In this document: positions 29,450 to 38,245 of the stretch, one piece after another | Numbering within the stretch: position 1 is the first letter of the stretch | Layout of the letters: each line of letters opens with the position of its first letter | DNA from: Sandaracinus amylolyticus | Lineage (GTDB): Bacteria; Myxococcota_A; Polyangia; Polyangiales; Sandaracinaceae | Reading direction: 5' to 3' | Assembly (NCBI RefSeq): GCF_000737325.1 | Contig: NZ_CP011125.1 | Location: 6,572,001 to 6,636,000 of the forward strand | DNA length: 64,000 bases | Notes under the pieces: model-generated | Seen by the model: only the letters and a program-made list of their open reading frames with translations | Told to the model about the DNA's origin: nothing | The model's database searches: none | Position numbers and translations under genes: made by a program

Positions 29450-30517
29450 TCACGGCGGGAAGCAGCCACCGAACAGACAGCTGACAGGGCAGCTCGGGCC
29501 GCCGCCGCAGGAGCACGCCCCGCCGATGCAGCGATCACCGACGTTCAAGAGCTCGTCGCAGGTCTGGCCGCACCCGCCGCAGTGATCGACGCTGGTCTGG
29601 GTGTCGACGCAGTTCCCGTCGCAGCACTGCTGCGTCCCGCCGGTGCACGCACGGCCGCAGAGCCCGCAGTTCGCGATCGTGTCGAGCCGCACGCAGCTGC
29701 CGCCGCAGCACGCGGTGCCGGTGGTGCACGCCGCACCCCCGCCGCAACGACACGTCCCGCCCGAGCACGTCTCGCCCGCGCCGCACGCCGGGACGCACGG
29801 CGTCTCCATGCACGAGCCGCCCATGCACTGCTGGCTCGCGGTGCACGCGATCCCGCACCCGCCGCAGTTGTTGCGATCGCTCGTCGAGTCGACGCACGCG
29901 CCGCCGCAGCAGGTGCTGCCCGCCGGGCACGGTCCGCCGGTCCCGCCGCACACGCAGGTGCCGTCGACGGTGCAGGTCTCGCCGCTCGCGCACGCGGGCT
30001 CGCACGTCGGCGTGGTGCACGTGCCGGCCACGCACGCCTGGCCCTCGCCGCACGCGTTGCCGCACGCGCCGCAGTGCATCCCGTTGGTCTGGGGATCGGC
30101 GCACGCGCCGCCGCAGCACAGCGCGCCGACGGGACACGCCTGGATGCCGCCGCAGCGACACGTGCCGGTCGTGCAGCGATCGGTGGTCGCGCCGCACTGG
30201 TTGCCGCACGCGCCGCAGTTCGCGTAGGAGCTCCCGACCTCGATGCACGCGCCGTCGCAGCACATGCGACCGGCCGCGCACGGCGTGTCGACGTCGCAGG
30301 TCGGCACGCACGCGCCTTCGCGACAGACGGTCCCGCTGTCGCAGGTCATCGCGCAGCCGCCGGCGGCGTCGGTCGGCACTTGCTGCGCGTCGACGGGACC
30401 GGTGTCGGGACGGACGGTGCCGCCTCCGTCGAATTCACCACCGCCCGTGGCGCAGGCTGGAATCGCGACGACGACGAACGCGAGCGCGACGAGACGAGCC
30501 GAGAAGGGCGCGGTCAT
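29450..30517 (-). CDS. large Cys-rich repeat lipoprotein
   Basis: This 355-residue protein has a signal ending in the lipobox IPAC at about residue 22, so it is a lipoprotein. The mature part is built from repeated modules of the type CCGGACVD-x(8-10)-CGxCGxxC-x(8-12)-CxxGxC, at least five times, giving over 50 cysteines in all. Such disulfide-knotted stalks are typical of myxobacterial surface proteins and have no assigned activity. It is convergent with the Ser/Thr kinase gene, 18 bp away. Confidence 0.85.
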   Translation of the reverse strand: MTAPFSARLVALAFVVVAIPACATGGGEFDGGGTVRPDTGPVDAQQVPTDAAGGCAMTCDSGTVCREGACVPTCDVDTPCAAGRMCCDGACIEVGSSYANCGACGNQCGATTDRCTTGTCRCGGIQACPVGALCCGGACADPQTNGMHCGACGNACGEGQACVAGTCTTPTCEPACASGETCTVDGTCVCGGTGGPCPAGSTCCGGACVDSTSDRNNCGGCGIACTASQQCMGGSCMETPCVPACGAGETCSGGTCRCGGGAACTTGTACCGGSCVRLDTIANCGLCGRACTGGTQQCCDGNCVDTQTSVDHCGGCGQTCDELLNVGDRCIGGACSCGGGPSCPVSCLFGGCFPP

Positions 30518-30652
30518 CTGGACACCTCGAAACCCGCGCGAAGGCGAGGAAAAAGCGGGGCGGAGAGCATCCTACCTTTGCGATTCTTCGCCGATCAAGG
30601 ATGCTCCGGCCGAAACGTCTGGCCGAACGCGGCAAAACGCACGGAAGGGTCA

Positions 30653-31168
30653 GTGAGTCAGTCGAAGAAGCTACGCGCGACGCCGCTCGCCAATCCCTTC
30701 CGGGTGGTGCTCCTCGAGCCCGAGATCCCGCCGAACACCGGCTCCATCGCGCGTACGTGCGCCGCGACCCAGTCGCCGCTGCACCTGATCGAGCCGCTCG
30801 GCTTCCGTCTCGACGAGCACTCGATCCGGCGCGCCGGGCTCGACTACTGGCACCTCGTCGACGTCTCGGTGCACGCGTCGTGGAGCGCGTTCCGCGCGGC
30901 GCAGCCCGACGTGCGGCTGCATCTCTTCTCGGCGAACGCGACGCGCAGCTACCTCGATGCCGATCTCGCGCCCGGCGATGCGCTCGTCTTCGGGCGCGAG
31001 TCGGTGGGACTGCCCGCGTGGCTCCTCGAGCAGCACGCGGACACGACGTGGGGCATCCCGACGCTCGGCGCGGTGCGCTCGCTGAACCTCTCGAACGCGG
31101 TGTCGATCGTCCTCTACGAAGCGCTGCGCCGGAGCGGCGCGCTGGACCGCACCTTCCTCGGTGATTGA
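30653..31168 (+). CDS. trmL: tRNA (cytidine/uridine-34-2'-O)-methyltransferase TrmL
   Basis: This 171-residue SPOUT-fold methylase is close to the usual length. Signature segments are PPNTGSIARTCAAT, LHLIEPLGF, ALVFGRESVGLP and SLNLSNAVSIVLYEA, the last two forming the knotted AdoMet site. It would 2'-O-methylate the wobble base of certain leucine tRNAs. The GTG start is preceded by GGAAGG. Its stop lies 32 bp before the start of the LytM gene that follows on the same strand. Confidence 0.92.
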   Translation: MSQSKKLRATPLANPFRVVLLEPEIPPNTGSIARTCAATQSPLHLIEPLGFRLDEHSIRRAGLDYWHLVDVSVHASWSAFRAAQPDVRLHLFSANATRSYLDADLAPGDALVFGRESVGLPAWLLEQHADTTWGIPTLGAVRSLNLSNAVSIVLYEALRRSGALDRTFLGD

Positions 31169-31200
31169 CCTCGCCTCGACGCGCTGCGAGCCTCGGAGCG

Positions 31201-32121
31201 GTGCGCGCTCCCGTCCGTGGCCTTCCGATCCTCGCGTCGCTGCTCGCGCTCGCGACGTCGATCGGATCCGCCCAGGACGTCGCCGACGCGGCGCCGATCG
31301 AGCCCGACGCAGCGCCGATCGACCCCGACGCGGGCGTGACGAGCGACGCGGCGGTGAGCGCCGAGCCATCGCCGGAGACACGCGACGAGACGTTGCCCGC
31401 CGGGGTCGGGCCGATCGACTGGGCCGAGAGCACCGGCGGGCGCAACTGCCACCGCAGCCGCGGCCGCCGCGTCTGCGAGGGACCGCGCCGCGTGCCGCGC
31501 CCGTCGGCGGAGGCGCTCGCGCGACAGCAGGCGCTCGGCCTCGATCAGCCGCGCGTCGCGCACCACGCCGTCGCGGGCGCGCCGCTGCCCGAGTGGATCG
31601 CCGCGGTGCCGGCCGGCGCGGCGCACGAGGATCTGCTCTGGCCCGTGCAGGGCGGACGGCTCTGGCGCGGCTTCGGGATCCACCAGCGCCTGCGCCGCGG
31701 TCGCGACGGTCGCATGCGCCGCGCGCGCGGCCGGCGCCGCCACGAGGGCGTCGACATCGGCGCCGATCCCGGCACGCCGATCGTCGCGGTGAACGACGGC
31801 CTCGTCGTCTACAGCGACAACCGGATGAGCGGCTACGGCAACGTCGTCGTCCTCGTGCACCGCGACGGGAGCGTCAGCCTCTACGCCCACTGCAGCGCGA
31901 CCTACGTCGCCGCCGGCGAGCTCGTGGGCCGCGGACAGATCATCGCCGCGGTCGGCGCGACCGGCCTCGCGCACGGCCCGCACCTGCACTTCGAGTGGCG
32001 CCTCGAGGGACGTCCGCGCGACCCGCTGCGCCGCTTCGTCGGTCGCCCGGCGCGCCCCGAGACCGCCGAGGACGAGCCCGCCGCCGACGCGCCCGAGCCC
32101 CCCGACGAGGAGCCGGGTTGA
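31201..32121 (+). CDS. secreted LytM/M23 metallopeptidase
   Basis: This 306-residue protein begins with a signal peptide (LPILASLLALATSIGSAQ), followed by an Asp/Ala/Pro-rich linker. The M23 domain (about residues 140-280) carries both zinc motifs: HEGVDIGADPG (HxxxD) and HGPHLHFEW (HxH), so it looks catalytically intact and should cut peptidoglycan cross-bridges. A Glu/Pro-rich tail ends the protein. The start is uncertain: GTG at 31201 fits the signal peptide, and a TTG at 31165 overlapping the trmL stop is possible. A related protein is encoded at 36818. Confidence 0.85.
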   Translation: MRAPVRGLPILASLLALATSIGSAQDVADAAPIEPDAAPIDPDAGVTSDAAVSAEPSPETRDETLPAGVGPIDWAESTGGRNCHRSRGRRVCEGPRRVPRPSAEALARQQALGLDQPRVAHHAVAGAPLPEWIAAVPAGAAHEDLLWPVQGGRLWRGFGIHQRLRRGRDGRMRRARGRRRHEGVDIGADPGTPIVAVNDGLVVYSDNRMSGYGNVVVLVHRDGSVSLYAHCSATYVAAGELVGRGQIIAAVGATGLAHGPHLHFEWRLEGRPRDPLRRFVGRPARPETAEDEPAADAPEPPDEEPG

Positions 32122-32243
32122 GCGGCTCCAGCCTCGGGATCGAAAACACGACTTCACGACGGCGCGCGCTCCGTCGTGAACCTCCGTTTACGACGCCGCG
32201 CGCCGATCCAGCCGGAAACGCTGGGATCCACGAGAGCGCGTCG

Positions 32244-32259
32244 TGGCATGATCATCGCA
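32244..32259 (+). promoter_or_regulatory. sigma54-like promoter upstream of the Cys-rich lipoprotein at 32298
   Basis: TGGCATG-N4-TCGCA matches the -24/-12 consensus at TGGCA.G and T.GCA with exact spacing. The start would be near 32270, followed by AAAGGAG at 32283 and the ATG at 32298. CATGAT within it could instead serve as a sigma70-type -10 box. Confidence 0.45.
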
Positions 32260-32297
32260 CACCGTTGCGCCGCATCCGCTCCAAAGGAGTCGTCCCG

Positions 32298-33302
32298 ATG
32301 AGAATGCTGCGTGGAGTGCTCCTCGCTCTTCCGCTCTTCGCCTTCCTGCCTGGCTGCCCGATCTGGACGGACGACGGCGGCGACGGCCCCGACCGCGAGT
32401 GCTCGCGCGATCGCGACTGCCCGACGGGCGAGCTCTGCAGCATCGACGGCGAGTGCGTGCCCACCGGCGAGTGCGACGACGACGGTGACTGCGAGGACGG
32501 CTTCGTCTGCAGCGCCTCGCGCACCTGCGTGCCGAGCGGCCCCTCGACCTGCCGCGCCGATGGCGACTGCCCCGCGGGCGAGGTGTGCGAAGGCGGCGAG
32601 TGCACGCCGTCGGACACCTGCGAGAACGACGACGACTGCGCCGACGGCCTCTGGTGCGACCCGCGCGGGACCTGCGCGCCCCGCCCCGACGGCGCGTGCC
32701 GCGCGAACGCCGACTGCGCGTCGAGCGAGGTGTGCATCGAGGGCTACTGCCGCCCGATCGACGACACCTGCGGCCGCGACCGCGACTGCGCGCCGGGCAA
32801 CGTCTGCCTGAACAACGAGTGCACCGGCGTCTGCACGAGCGACGCGGGCTGCGCGGCGGGTGACTCGTGCCAGGGCGGCTTCTGCCGTCCCGCCGACGAG
32901 TGCACCACGACGTCGCAGTGCCGCGGCCTCGGCGAGCACTGCGTCGACAACCGCTGCCTGCCCGACTGCACCAGCGCCGCCCGCACCTGCGGCGCGGGCA
33001 GCTACTGCGCCCCCGAGGACTCGTTCTGCCGTCCCGACTGGGAGCCCGAGCCCTTCTGCGACGAGGACTCGGACTGCATGACCGGCCGCAAGTGCGTCGC
33101 GGGCGTCTGCCGCACGCCCTGCCCGACGATGCAGGACTCGCAGTGCCTGAGCATCGACGCGCAGCTCCCGCTCTGCCGTCCCGAGGGTGGCGTCTACTAC
33201 TGCTTCGCGACGAGCGAGACGATGACGCCCGAGTGCCGCCGCGAGAGCGACTGCGACGACGGCCGCGACTGCCTCAACGGCGTCTGCCGCAACCGCAGCT
33301 GA
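32298..33302 (+). CDS. Cys-rich repeat lipoprotein
   Basis: This protein has 334 residues, with AAAGGAG nine bases before the ATG. The lipobox is LPGC at about residue 20. The mature protein has roughly nine modules of the pattern CxxDxDCxxGxxCxxxxxC, each about 25-30 residues and Asp-rich, a layout seen in many myxobacterial surface lipoproteins; the Asp residues may bind calcium. No catalytic motif is seen. A perfect hairpin just after the stop separates it from the convergent epimerase gene. Confidence 0.85.
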   Translation: MRMLRGVLLALPLFAFLPGCPIWTDDGGDGPDRECSRDRDCPTGELCSIDGECVPTGECDDDGDCEDGFVCSASRTCVPSGPSTCRADGDCPAGEVCEGGECTPSDTCENDDDCADGLWCDPRGTCAPRPDGACRANADCASSEVCIEGYCRPIDDTCGRDRDCAPGNVCLNNECTGVCTSDAGCAAGDSCQGGFCRPADECTTTSQCRGLGEHCVDNRCLPDCTSAARTCGAGSYCAPEDSFCRPDWEPEPFCDEDSDCMTGRKCVAGVCRTPCPTMQDSQCLSIDAQLPLCRPEGGVYYCFATSETMTPECRRESDCDDGRDCLNGVCRNRS

Positions 33303-33328
33303 TCACCACGACCGAGGAGTGAGCGCGC

Positions 33329-33361
33329 CGAAGGCCGCGACCCGAGAGGGCGCGGCCTTCG
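33329..33361. terminator. hairpin between convergent genes
   Basis: GAAGGCCGCG (33330-33339) pairs perfectly with CGCGGCCTTC (33351-33360), extended by one pair at the base and by CCC/GGG in the loop. There is no T run, so termination is inferred from position: it lies between two stop codons. Confidence 0.55.
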
Positions 33362-33388
33362 CGCGTTCCGTCGCCCCGGCTCCGGTCG

Positions 33389-34489
33389 TCAGGCTTCGAC
33401 CGCGCGCACCGTGTCTTCGAGCGAGAAGTGCGGGCGGAAGCCGAGGATGTCGCGGGCGCGCGAGTCGTCGACCATGCACACGTAGCGGATGTGATCGAGC
33501 TCGGGCACCGGGAAGCTCGTCATGCGCAGGTCCCACATGCGCTCGAGCAGCGGCTTCGCGACCGTCATCGGGATGCGCATCGGCGTCTTGCCGAGGATGC
33601 GCATGATGCGCGAGAGCGGGACCTCGCCCGGGCCCTTCAGGTTGAAGATGCCGCGCACGCCGGGGCGCAGCGCGAGCTGCAGCGCGTACGCGACGTCGCG
33701 CTCGTGGATGACCTGCACCATCGGATCGAACCCGAGCATCGACCACGGGCGATCGAGCCGCAGGTAGTTGCTCGGCGCGTTGTGGACCGTGCCGAGGATG
33801 TGGCACGGGCGCAGGATCACCGTTTCGATCTCGGGGTGCTTCCAGAAGAAGCTCTGCGCGAGCATGTCGACCTCGACGAGGTCGCGGATCTCGCTGAAGT
33901 GCTGCGCGCCGAGCAGCGGCGCTTCCTCGGTGAGGAACTGCGGGTTGTCCGGGCTCGGGCCGTACACGTTCGCGCTCGAGAGCAGCACGAGCTTCGGCAC
34001 GCCGTACTGCGTCATGTACTCGAGCAGCTTCTGGAACGCGACGACGTTCCAGGAGTAGTGCTCCTTCCGGCTCGCACGCGGGTCGTGCATGACGCCGAGG
34101 TGCACCACCGCCTTGATGCCGCCCGCGCGGAAGACGTCGCGCGTCTTCTTGCGGCGCAGATCGAACTGGTGGTGGACGATGTCCTTCGGCTTGCCGTGGA
34201 ACGGCCGGCGATCGATCCCGACCACCGGCCCGACGCGGTGCATCTGCCGCGCGACCAAGCGCCCGAGGCGACCGCAGATGCCGGTGATCAGCACCGCGCC
34301 CTCGCCCTCGTCGAGCGCCGGGATCTGGATCCCCGGCGACGTGACGTTCGCGAGCGGATCGATCGGCTCGGCGACGGGACGGCTCGGGGCCGGGATCGTT
34401 CCCGGCCCGCTCTCGGTCGACGCTCCGCTCCCCCGCGGTGCGCGCGCGCTCGGACGCTTGAACTCGTTCACGCGAACCCCCCGGGTCAC
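33389..34489 (-). CDS. NAD-dependent epimerase/dehydratase (extended SDR)
   Basis: This 366-residue protein has, after a 60-residue Pro/Ser-rich N-terminal extension, the Rossmann motif VLITGICGRLGRLVA, a variant of TGxxGxxG, then VVHLGVMHDP and LLSSANVYGP. The usual YxxxK catalytic pair is replaced: no YxxxK follows the SSANVYG segment, where FSEIRDLVEVDML is found instead. It may bind NAD(H) or a nucleotide sugar without classical catalysis. The start may be GTG 34489 or 34471. It is the last of three same-strand genes with the acyltransferase upstream. Confidence 0.83.
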   Translation of the reverse strand: MTRGVRVNEFKRPSARAPRGSGASTESGPGTIPAPSRPVAEPIDPLANVTSPGIQIPALDEGEGAVLITGICGRLGRLVARQMHRVGPVVGIDRRPFHGKPKDIVHHQFDLRRKKTRDVFRAGGIKAVVHLGVMHDPRASRKEHYSWNVVAFQKLLEYMTQYGVPKLVLLSSANVYGPSPDNPQFLTEEAPLLGAQHFSEIRDLVEVDMLAQSFFWKHPEIETVILRPCHILGTVHNAPSNYLRLDRPWSMLGFDPMVQVIHERDVAYALQLALRPGVRGIFNLKGPGEVPLSRIMRILGKTPMRIPMTVAKPLLERMWDLRMTSFPVPELDHIRYVCMVDDSRARDILGFRPHFSLEDTVRAVEA

Positions 34490-34504
34490 GAGATCGCCTG
34501 GTGC

Positions 34505-35443
34505 TCATCCACTCGTCGCGGGCGCGGCCGCGCCGCCCTCGGGCGCGAGCACGGGCGCGCCCAGCAGCTCGAGCTGCGCCTCGAAGATCTCGCCCGCCGC
34601 GAGGGTGAACCGGCTGCGCCCGCGCAGCGGCTCCGCGAGCCGCGGATCCATGTACTCCCACTCGACCACCATCGTGTTGGGCTGTTCGCCCGGCTGCATC
34701 GACACGATGCGCATCGCTCGCCAGGGGGCGGTCGCGAACGTCTCGGCGAACCACGTGCGCACCGCCTCGCGGCCGTCGTGGCGATAGGGATCTCCGGTCT
34801 GCGTCTCGGTGAACGGCTCGAGCAGCGAGCCCGTCTCCGCGAACAGCCGCGCGATGCGCTCCGCGTCCCCGCGGCCGTAGTGCGCGACCCAGCGACGCAC
34901 GATCTCGGCGTTCTCGAGCTCGTCGGGCGTCGCGGGCGCGTAGACCATCCGCACCTCGAACCCGTTGCACCAGTTCGAGCGCTGCACGAGCACCTCGAGC
35001 AGCTGACCGCTCCGGCGCACCTCGCCCGGGCGCGGCTGCTCGGGACGACCGAAGCACGCCTCGGTCGACGGCACGGTGACGCGCGCGACCTCCTCCATGC
35101 GGAGCTCGCCCGGCTGCTCGGGCGGCGAGACGCGCTGCACGACCGTCTGCGAGCACTCTTCGTTGGCGAAGGTCTGGTCGTACGTGAGCAGGATCGACTC
35201 GCCGTCCTGCTCGATGCGCAGCTCCTGCGAGAAGCCGCGCGACGCGAGATCGAGCGGGCCCTCGGTGCAGTGCGCTTCGATCCAGCGCCACTGGGTGCCG
35301 CCCAGGCCCGTCGGCATGTCGACGATGCGACGAGACATGCCGCCCGTGTCGTCCCCCGACTCGTCGGGCAGCGTGGATTGCGTGCCGCCCCCACAGCCCG
35401 CGAGAAGGAGAACGGCCAGGATCCGAAGCGAGGCGCGCGTCAT
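34505..35443 (-). CDS. lipoprotein with SnoaL-like (NTF2 fold) C-terminal domain
   Basis: This 312-residue protein has the lipobox LAGC near residue 16. Residues 45-180 are beta-rich and unrecognised (IEAHCTEGPLDLASRG, LLTYDQTFANEECSQ). Residues about 185-295 look like an NTF2/SnoaL domain (IVRRWVAHYGRGDAERIARL, FAETGSLLEPF, AVRTWFAETFA, VVEWEYMDP). Such domains bind small hydrophobic ligands or support isomerase-like chemistry, but nothing here fixes a substrate. It lies between the epimerase (15 bp) and the acyltransferase (74 bp), so all three may be one operon. Confidence 0.75.
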   Translation of the reverse strand: MTRASLRILAVLLLAGCGGGTQSTLPDESGDDTGGMSRRIVDMPTGLGGTQWRWIEAHCTEGPLDLASRGFSQELRIEQDGESILLTYDQTFANEECSQTVVQRVSPPEQPGELRMEEVARVTVPSTEACFGRPEQPRPGEVRRSGQLLEVLVQRSNWCNGFEVRMVYAPATPDELENAEIVRRWVAHYGRGDAERIARLFAETGSLLEPFTETQTGDPYRHDGREAVRTWFAETFATAPWRAMRIVSMQPGEQPNTMVVEWEYMDPRLAEPLRGRSRFTLAAGEIFEAQLELLGAPVLAPEGGAAAPATSG

Positions 35444-35517
35444 GACGGGGCGAAGAAGAGTACGCGCGCGCGGCTTCGTCAAGGTGTGGGAGAGAGCGAG
35501 CGCAACCGCTCGGAAGC

Positions 35518-36441
35518 TCACCAGAAGATGCTTTTGCGCTCCTTGAGCCCCTGGTGGAGCGCCGACTGGATCGACTGCTTCACCACCGCGACCTTCGCCT
35601 CGATCACCGCGTCGTCGTCGTCGGGATCGCCCTCGAAGCGCAGCGGCTCGCCGAACCAGAGGCGATAGCGCGTGGGCAGCGGGACCGGCAGGCCGAGCAT
35701 CACGTGCGGGATCACCGGGAACGCGGGCATGCCGAGCAGGCGCGCGAGCGGGCGGATGTTCGCGACCGACGGGAGCTGCTCCTCGCCGCCGATCACCGCG
35801 ACCGGCACGATCGGCGTGTTCGTCTCGAGCGCGAGGCGCATGAACCCGAGCCCGAAGTCGACGAGCTGGTAGCGCTGATCCCACGTCTTCGAGATGCCGC
35901 GCGAGCCCTCGGGGAAGACGATGAGCGCCTCTTCCTGATCGAGCAGTCGGCGCGCGTTGTCGGGCGATCCCACGACCTGGCCGCAGCGCGGGAAGAGCAC
36001 CGAGACGAACGGGAGCTCGGCGCTCCAGCGCTCGACCATCGATCGCGGGAAGCGCGGCGGCTCGGCGTCGAGCATCAGCGAGGTGCCGATCATCACGCCG
36101 TCCATCGGGATCTGGCCCGAGTGGTTCGCGATCACGAGCACGCGTCCCTCGGGGATGCGATCGATCCCGTGGACCTCGGTGCGGAAGTAGTAGCGGTGCA
36201 GGAACGCCGAGAGCGCGAGCACGTAGCGCGCGGTGCCGGGATCGAAGCCGAAGGGATCGACGCCGGCCTCGTTCGAGCTCGTGCGGATGCGCGCGAGGCG
36301 CGCGTCGAGCTCTTCGCCGAGCAGCTCCTCCGCGATGCGCACCATGCGATCGCCGAAGCGCGAGATGAGCGCTTCGAGGCGAGCCTGCGCGACGCCGCGA
36401 GGCGACTGCGAGAACGGGATCATCGACTCGGTGGCCGACAT
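35518..36441 (-). CDS. lysophospholipid acyltransferase family protein
   Basis: This 307-residue acyltransferase carries a motif I variant NHSGQIPMDG near residue 105 in place of the standard NHxxxxD, as in the MGAT/DAGAT-like branch of the LPLAT superfamily. It also has motif III VFPEGSRGISK near residue 180 and NTPIVPVAVIGGEEQ (motif IV). A short amphipathic N terminus suggests association with the inner membrane. It should esterify a lysolipid or alcohol with a fatty acyl chain. It is the first gene of a probable three-gene operon with the SnoaL lipoprotein and the SDR protein. Confidence 0.85.
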   Translation of the reverse strand: MSATESMIPFSQSPRGVAQARLEALISRFGDRMVRIAEELLGEELDARLARIRTSSNEAGVDPFGFDPGTARYVLALSAFLHRYYFRTEVHGIDRIPEGRVLVIANHSGQIPMDGVMIGTSLMLDAEPPRFPRSMVERWSAELPFVSVLFPRCGQVVGSPDNARRLLDQEEALIVFPEGSRGISKTWDQRYQLVDFGLGFMRLALETNTPIVPVAVIGGEEQLPSVANIRPLARLLGMPAFPVIPHVMLGLPVPLPTRYRLWFGEPLRFEGDPDDDDAVIEAKVAVVKQSIQSALHQGLKERKSIFW

Positions 36442-36607
36442 GCGAGGCCATCCTGCTCACGCGCGCGACGCGGCGTCAACGACACGCGGCGAGGGTATCG
36501 CGCGGCCTCGGAGAGGCCGTTCCTCGGGCGCGCGGAGCGGCGGGGCGCGCGCCGGGCGCTTCCGCCGGGCTCGTGAGGCCTCCGGCGCGGCCGGAGCGCC
36601 GGATCGA

Positions 36608-36770
36608 CGCGCGTCGGAAGCTCCCGGAGCGCGTCGGAAGCTCCCGGAGCGCGTCGGAAGCTCCCGGAGCGCGTCGGAAGCCCTCGGCGAGCCGCGTCGG
36701 AAGCCGCCGGAGCGCGTCGGAAGCCCCCGGAGCACGTCGGAAGCCTCCGGAGCGCGTCGGAAGGGCCTCC
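36608..36770. repeat. 20-bp tandem repeat array, about eight copies
   Basis: The unit GCGTCGGAAGCTCCCGGAGC starts at 36611, 36631, 36651 and 36671 with an exact 20-bp period. It then continues with variants at about 36694, 36714, 36734 and 36754, one unit being 23 bp. The first units are identical and the later ones vary at CTCC/CGCC/CCCC. No unique spacers are seen. Confidence 0.88.
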
Positions 36771-36781
36771 ACGCCGATTCT

Positions 36782-36812
36782 TTGACCGATCGATCCGGGT
36801 CTGGTCGGTATC
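36782..36812 (+). promoter_or_regulatory. sigma70-type promoter of the double-LytM gene
   Basis: TTGACC (36782-36787) is followed after about 19 bp by GGTATC (36807-36812), with the ATG at 36818. A transcript would be almost leaderless. The 20-bp repeat array ends just upstream of the -35 box. Confidence 0.4.
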
Positions 36813-36817
36813 GGGGC

Positions 36818-38170
36818 ATGTGGGTGCGGCTGTCGTGCTGGGTGATGATCGCGGGGATCGCGAGCGCTACGGGCGTGGCTCACGCCGATCCCGATCCCGC
36901 CGATCAGGCGCGCGAGATCGTCGAGAGCGCGACCGGCGACGCCGACCTCGAGGACGAGCACGATCACGCGCCGCGACGCTTCGACTACTCGCGCTTCAGC
37001 GACGGGCCGCGCCGCGTGCCCACCCCGCGCGGCGCGTCGAAGCTGCGCGCGGAGGAGCTCGGGCTCGGCACGCGCGAGTGCGCGCACCAGCTGCTGCACG
37101 GTCGTCCGCTCGATGCGTGGGTCGCCGCGGCGCGCGGGCGCGAGCCTTCGCGGCTGCTCTGGCCGGTCGACGACGGGCGCTGGGTGCGCGGCTACGGGTA
37201 CGTGCGCACGACGCGGCCCGATCTGATCCATCGCGGGATCGACATCGCGGCGGACCCGGGCACGGTGGTGCGCGCGGCGGCGGACGGGATCGTCGCGTAC
37301 AGCGACAACGGGGTGCGCGGGTACGGGAACCTCGTGCTGATCGTGCACGCGAACGGGTGGGTCTCGCTCTACGCGCACAACGCGCGCACCACGGTGCAGC
37401 CGGGCTATCGCGTGCGGCGCGGCGAGCGCATCGCGCTGGTGGGGCGCACCGGGATCGCGCGGGGGCCGCACCTGCACTTCGAGCTCTGGCACGAGGGACG
37501 CGCGATGAACCCCGCCGCGCTCTTCGACGGCGGGCCGACGTTCGTGCAGCGGCTCGCGACGCGCGCGGCGGCGAGCGGGCGCGTCGCGCCGCCCGAGGAA
37601 GTGACCGCGGAGGATCGCCCGATCGAGGCCCCGCTCGCGCCGCATCCCGAGGACGTGGTGACCGTCGCGACGACGGCGAGCGTCACGCCGGTCGCGCCGA
37701 CCGAGCCCGTGCTGCGCGAGCTCGACGGGCTCGAGCTGGGATCGCTCGCGCTCGCGCGCCGGCTGCTGTCGCGCGCGGCGAGCGACGCGATGCTCTCGCG
37801 CGTCGAGGGGCGCGTGTTCTCGACGCTGCTCTTCCCGGTGCGCGACGGAACGGTCGCGCGCGCGTTCCGGTCATCGCGCGTCGCGATGCAGCTCGTCGGT
37901 GCGCCCGACGCGGCGGTGCGTGCCGCCGCGGACGGGCTCGTCGTGTTCGCGGGCGAGCTGCCGGGGCGCGGTCCGTCGATCGTGCTGCTGCACCGCAACG
38001 GATGGGTCACGGCCTACGTCGGGGTCGGCGTGCTCGCGGCCGAGGTCGGGACGCGCGTCGAGCGCGGCGCGTGGATCGCGCGGATGGGCGCGACGCCGAT
38101 CGAGCTCGAGCTGCGCATCGGCGGCGTCGCGCGCGATCCCGGCGCGCTGCTCGTCACGCCGACGCCGTGA
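36818..38170 (+). CDS. secreted LytM protein with one active and one degenerate M23 domain
   Basis: This 450-residue protein has a signal peptide (WVMIAGIASATGVAHA). The first M23 domain (about residues 120-235) has both zinc motifs (HRGIDIAADPG and RGPHLHFELW) and should cut peptidoglycan. A second LytM-like domain (about 330-447) follows the same strand order (LLFPVRDGTVARAF, AAADGLVVFAGELPG, LHRNGWVTAYVGVG), but ATPIELELRIGG stands where GPHLHFE is expected and no HxxxD is present. It is therefore degenerate, as in EnvC- or NlpD-type amidase activators. It is related to the protein at 31201. Confidence 0.86.
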   Translation: MWVRLSCWVMIAGIASATGVAHADPDPADQAREIVESATGDADLEDEHDHAPRRFDYSRFSDGPRRVPTPRGASKLRAEELGLGTRECAHQLLHGRPLDAWVAAARGREPSRLLWPVDDGRWVRGYGYVRTTRPDLIHRGIDIAADPGTVVRAAADGIVAYSDNGVRGYGNLVLIVHANGWVSLYAHNARTTVQPGYRVRRGERIALVGRTGIARGPHLHFELWHEGRAMNPAALFDGGPTFVQRLATRAAASGRVAPPEEVTAEDRPIEAPLAPHPEDVVTVATTASVTPVAPTEPVLRELDGLELGSLALARRLLSRAASDAMLSRVEGRVFSTLLFPVRDGTVARAFRSSRVAMQLVGAPDAAVRAAADGLVVFAGELPGRGPSIVLLHRNGWVTAYVGVGVLAAEVGTRVERGAWIARMGATPIELELRIGGVARDPGALLVTPTP

Positions 38171-38245
38171 GGTGTATCCGGCGCCGCATACGCTTCTTCG
38201 GCGCGCGATCTGGAATCGCGATCCCCGGCGAGCAATGCTGATCCC

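Larger units (their letters stand above)
36442..36817. other. divergent intergenic region with short tandem repeats
   Basis: This is 376 bp between the acyltransferase and LytM genes. It contains a small hairpin (CGGCCTC-GGA-GAGGCCG, 36503-36519), the 20-bp repeat array (36608-36770) and, at its right end, a TTGACC box. No gene is supported. Confidence 0.65.

Noticed and set aside
36608-36770. Possible CRISPR or coding repeat
   Set aside because: The 20-bp units abut without spacers, and the frames through them encode only a Ser/Arg/Pro repeat without a start signal.
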